Assembly: GCF_000152745.1 (NCBI RefSeq)
Contig: NZ_CH672428.1
Location: 802,916-866,915, forward strand
Source of the DNA: Oceanicaulis sp. HTCC2633
GTDB taxonomy: Bacteria; Pseudomonadota; Alphaproteobacteria; Caulobacterales; Maricaulaceae
Direction of reading: 5' to 3'
Length of the DNA: 64,000 nucleotides
The notes under the pieces: model-generated
Seen by the model: the letters and a program-made list of their open reading frames with translations, nothing else
Database searches by the model: none
Told to the model about the DNA's origin: nothing
Translations under genes and position numbers: made by a program
Shown here: one piece after another, positions 63,374-64,000 of the stretch
How positions within the stretch are numbered: position 1 is the stretch's first letter
How the letters are laid out: each line of letters opens with the position of its first letter

Positions 63374-64000
63374 TCAGCCCTCGGAGGGCGCCTGTCCCAC
63401 CGAATCCGCGGGCGCTTCCAGCGGGGTTTCGGGCGGGAAGCCTCCATCATGGCGCACCGCCACATAGGCGCCCACGCCGTGCCAGCAGCCGTGCACGAAC
63501 ATCTCAAAGATCATCTGCAGAACGATGGCGATGCCGGCCATCACCCAGAAGAGCGGATTCTGCAACGCCTGCATGAGAGCGTTCATGAAGACTTCCGGGT
63601 CGGAGCCGTCCTCGATCTGGATGAGGGCGCCAATCAGTTCGGCGCCGCCGATCATGATGAACCCCTGCTGGATCACGCTCAGCACCACATAGCCGATGAT
63701 GGCGACCAGAATCAGCACGAGATAGGACAGGAACATCCACCCCATCACGCCGCCCGCGGCGCTGAAGCCCTGGAAGATTTTCACGCCCCGCTGGCGCACC
63801 GTCAGGCCGGGCGCCGGCGCCATGCCCAGGGCGAACAGGATCCAGCCCACGACCAGCACAATGGTCAGGAGCGTGTTGGCCAGCGCCTGAAGCGCCACGC
63901 CGCCGCCCTCTCCGCTCGCCATCAAGCCGGCGTTCACCGCCGCGTAGAGCAGGACCGTCACGATATAGCCGGCGAAGATCAGCAGCCCCATGACGATGTT
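63374..64000 (-). CDS. Multi-pass membrane protein of unknown function, N-terminus beyond the window
   Basis: Frame is open through the right edge (codons before the first visible Met at 63991 are sense), so the true start is probably outside. About 205 residues are seen: helices MGLLIFAGYIVTVLLYAAV, LLTIVLVVGWILFALGM, GWMFLSYLVLILVAIIGYVVLSVI, and FWVMAGIAIVLQMIFEMFVHG, then a hydrophilic C-terminal tail (HDGGFPPETPLEAPADSVGQAPSEG). Not recognised; no motif. First visible gene of the minus-strand membrane operon with the following two genes. Confidence 0.65.
   Translation of the reverse strand, partial: NIVMGLLIFAGYIVTVLLYAAVNAGLMASGEGGGVALQALANTLLTIVLVVGWILFALGMAPAPGLTVRQRGVKIFQGFSAAGGVMGWMFLSYLVLILVAIIGYVVLSVIQQGFIMIGGAELIGALIQIEDGSDPEVFMNALMQALQNPLFWVMAGIAIVLQMIFEMFVHGCWHGVGAYVAVRHDGGFPPETPLEAPADSVGQAPSEG

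Noticed and set aside
1-64000. CRISPR arrays, insertion sequences, prophage, integrons, toxin-antitoxin or restriction systems
   Set aside because: No direct-repeat arrays, transposase, integrase, phage or restriction genes were seen, and the three tRNA genes show no obvious att duplications.

Overview
The window looks like core chromosome of a GC-rich alphaproteobacterium, most probably a dimorphic prosthecate-type marine member of the Maricaulales/Hyphomonadaceae area (Oceanicaulis or Maricaulis-like; taxon is inference). Signs: tRNA-His with A73 and no G-1 (the alphaproteobacterial form), a GTTC-N7-GTTC LexA box between ssb and uvrA, CtrA-like boxes, DUF2336 proteins, a TorF-type porin, and the alphaproteobacterial neighbourhood gyrA-coaD-cyclophilins-queA...tgt. 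There is no sign of phage, insertion sequence, integron, CRISPR or plasmid functions. Most long overlapping reading frames on the opposite strand are codon-bias shadows.

Layout. 1-4.1 kb: partial secreted M20 amidohydrolase, conserved hypothetical, metG (actinobacterial MetRS1-like KFSTS signature), an exported retropepsin-fold-like protein without the catalytic DTG. 4.2-10.2 kb: tRNA-Thr, a periplasmic cytochrome c, an RND efflux pump (permease plus adaptor), an outer-membrane barrel. 10.2-12.4 kb: class II aldolase and egtB. 12.4-17.6 kb: a signalling-flavoured block with two DUF2336 paralogues around nadK, a stand-alone receiver and a histidine-phosphotransfer-like protein, then a lytic transglycosylase; two of these genes have near-consensus CtrA boxes about 45 nt before their start codons. 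17.6-26.2 kb: thiO, small exported protein, hypothetical, tRNA-His, M48 lipoprotein protease, AsmA, gamma-glutamyltransferase, a beta/gamma-crystallin protein.

26.2-32.7 kb is a compact five-gene operon for arginine succinylation (astA, astD, astB) with an M20 peptidase and a cystathionine gamma-synthase-family PLP enzyme in place of the usual astE and astC. 32.9-37.3 kb: OmpA with a 21-proline linker, a CoA transferase, recQ. 37.3-37.8 kb is a 541-nt AT-rich gap with a strong orphan terminator (candidate small RNA). 37.8-42.6 kb: amt, TorF porin, small membrane protein, chemotaxis receptor. 42.7-50.9 kb: NTF2-like protein, tRNA-Lys, lipoprotein, tgt (zinc site depleted), an acyl-CoA carboxylase beta subunit, DUF4336-like protein, a 51-aa ORF, Ca/Na antiporter, queA, EEP-family protein. 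51.0-55.8 kb: two cyclophilins, coaD and gyrA in one minus-strand run. 56.1-64 kb: sodC-kelch pair, ssb/uvrA divergent SOS pair, and a minus-strand run of membrane proteins running off the end.

No clearly new defence or secretion system is present. The best candidates for undescribed biology are the DUF2336/receiver/Hpt block, the AST operon with unrelated enzymes in place of astC/astE, the orphan-terminator RNA at 37.4-37.5 kb, and several proteins that keep a known fold but lack its usual metal or catalytic residues (Tgt, retropepsin-like, DUF4336-like).
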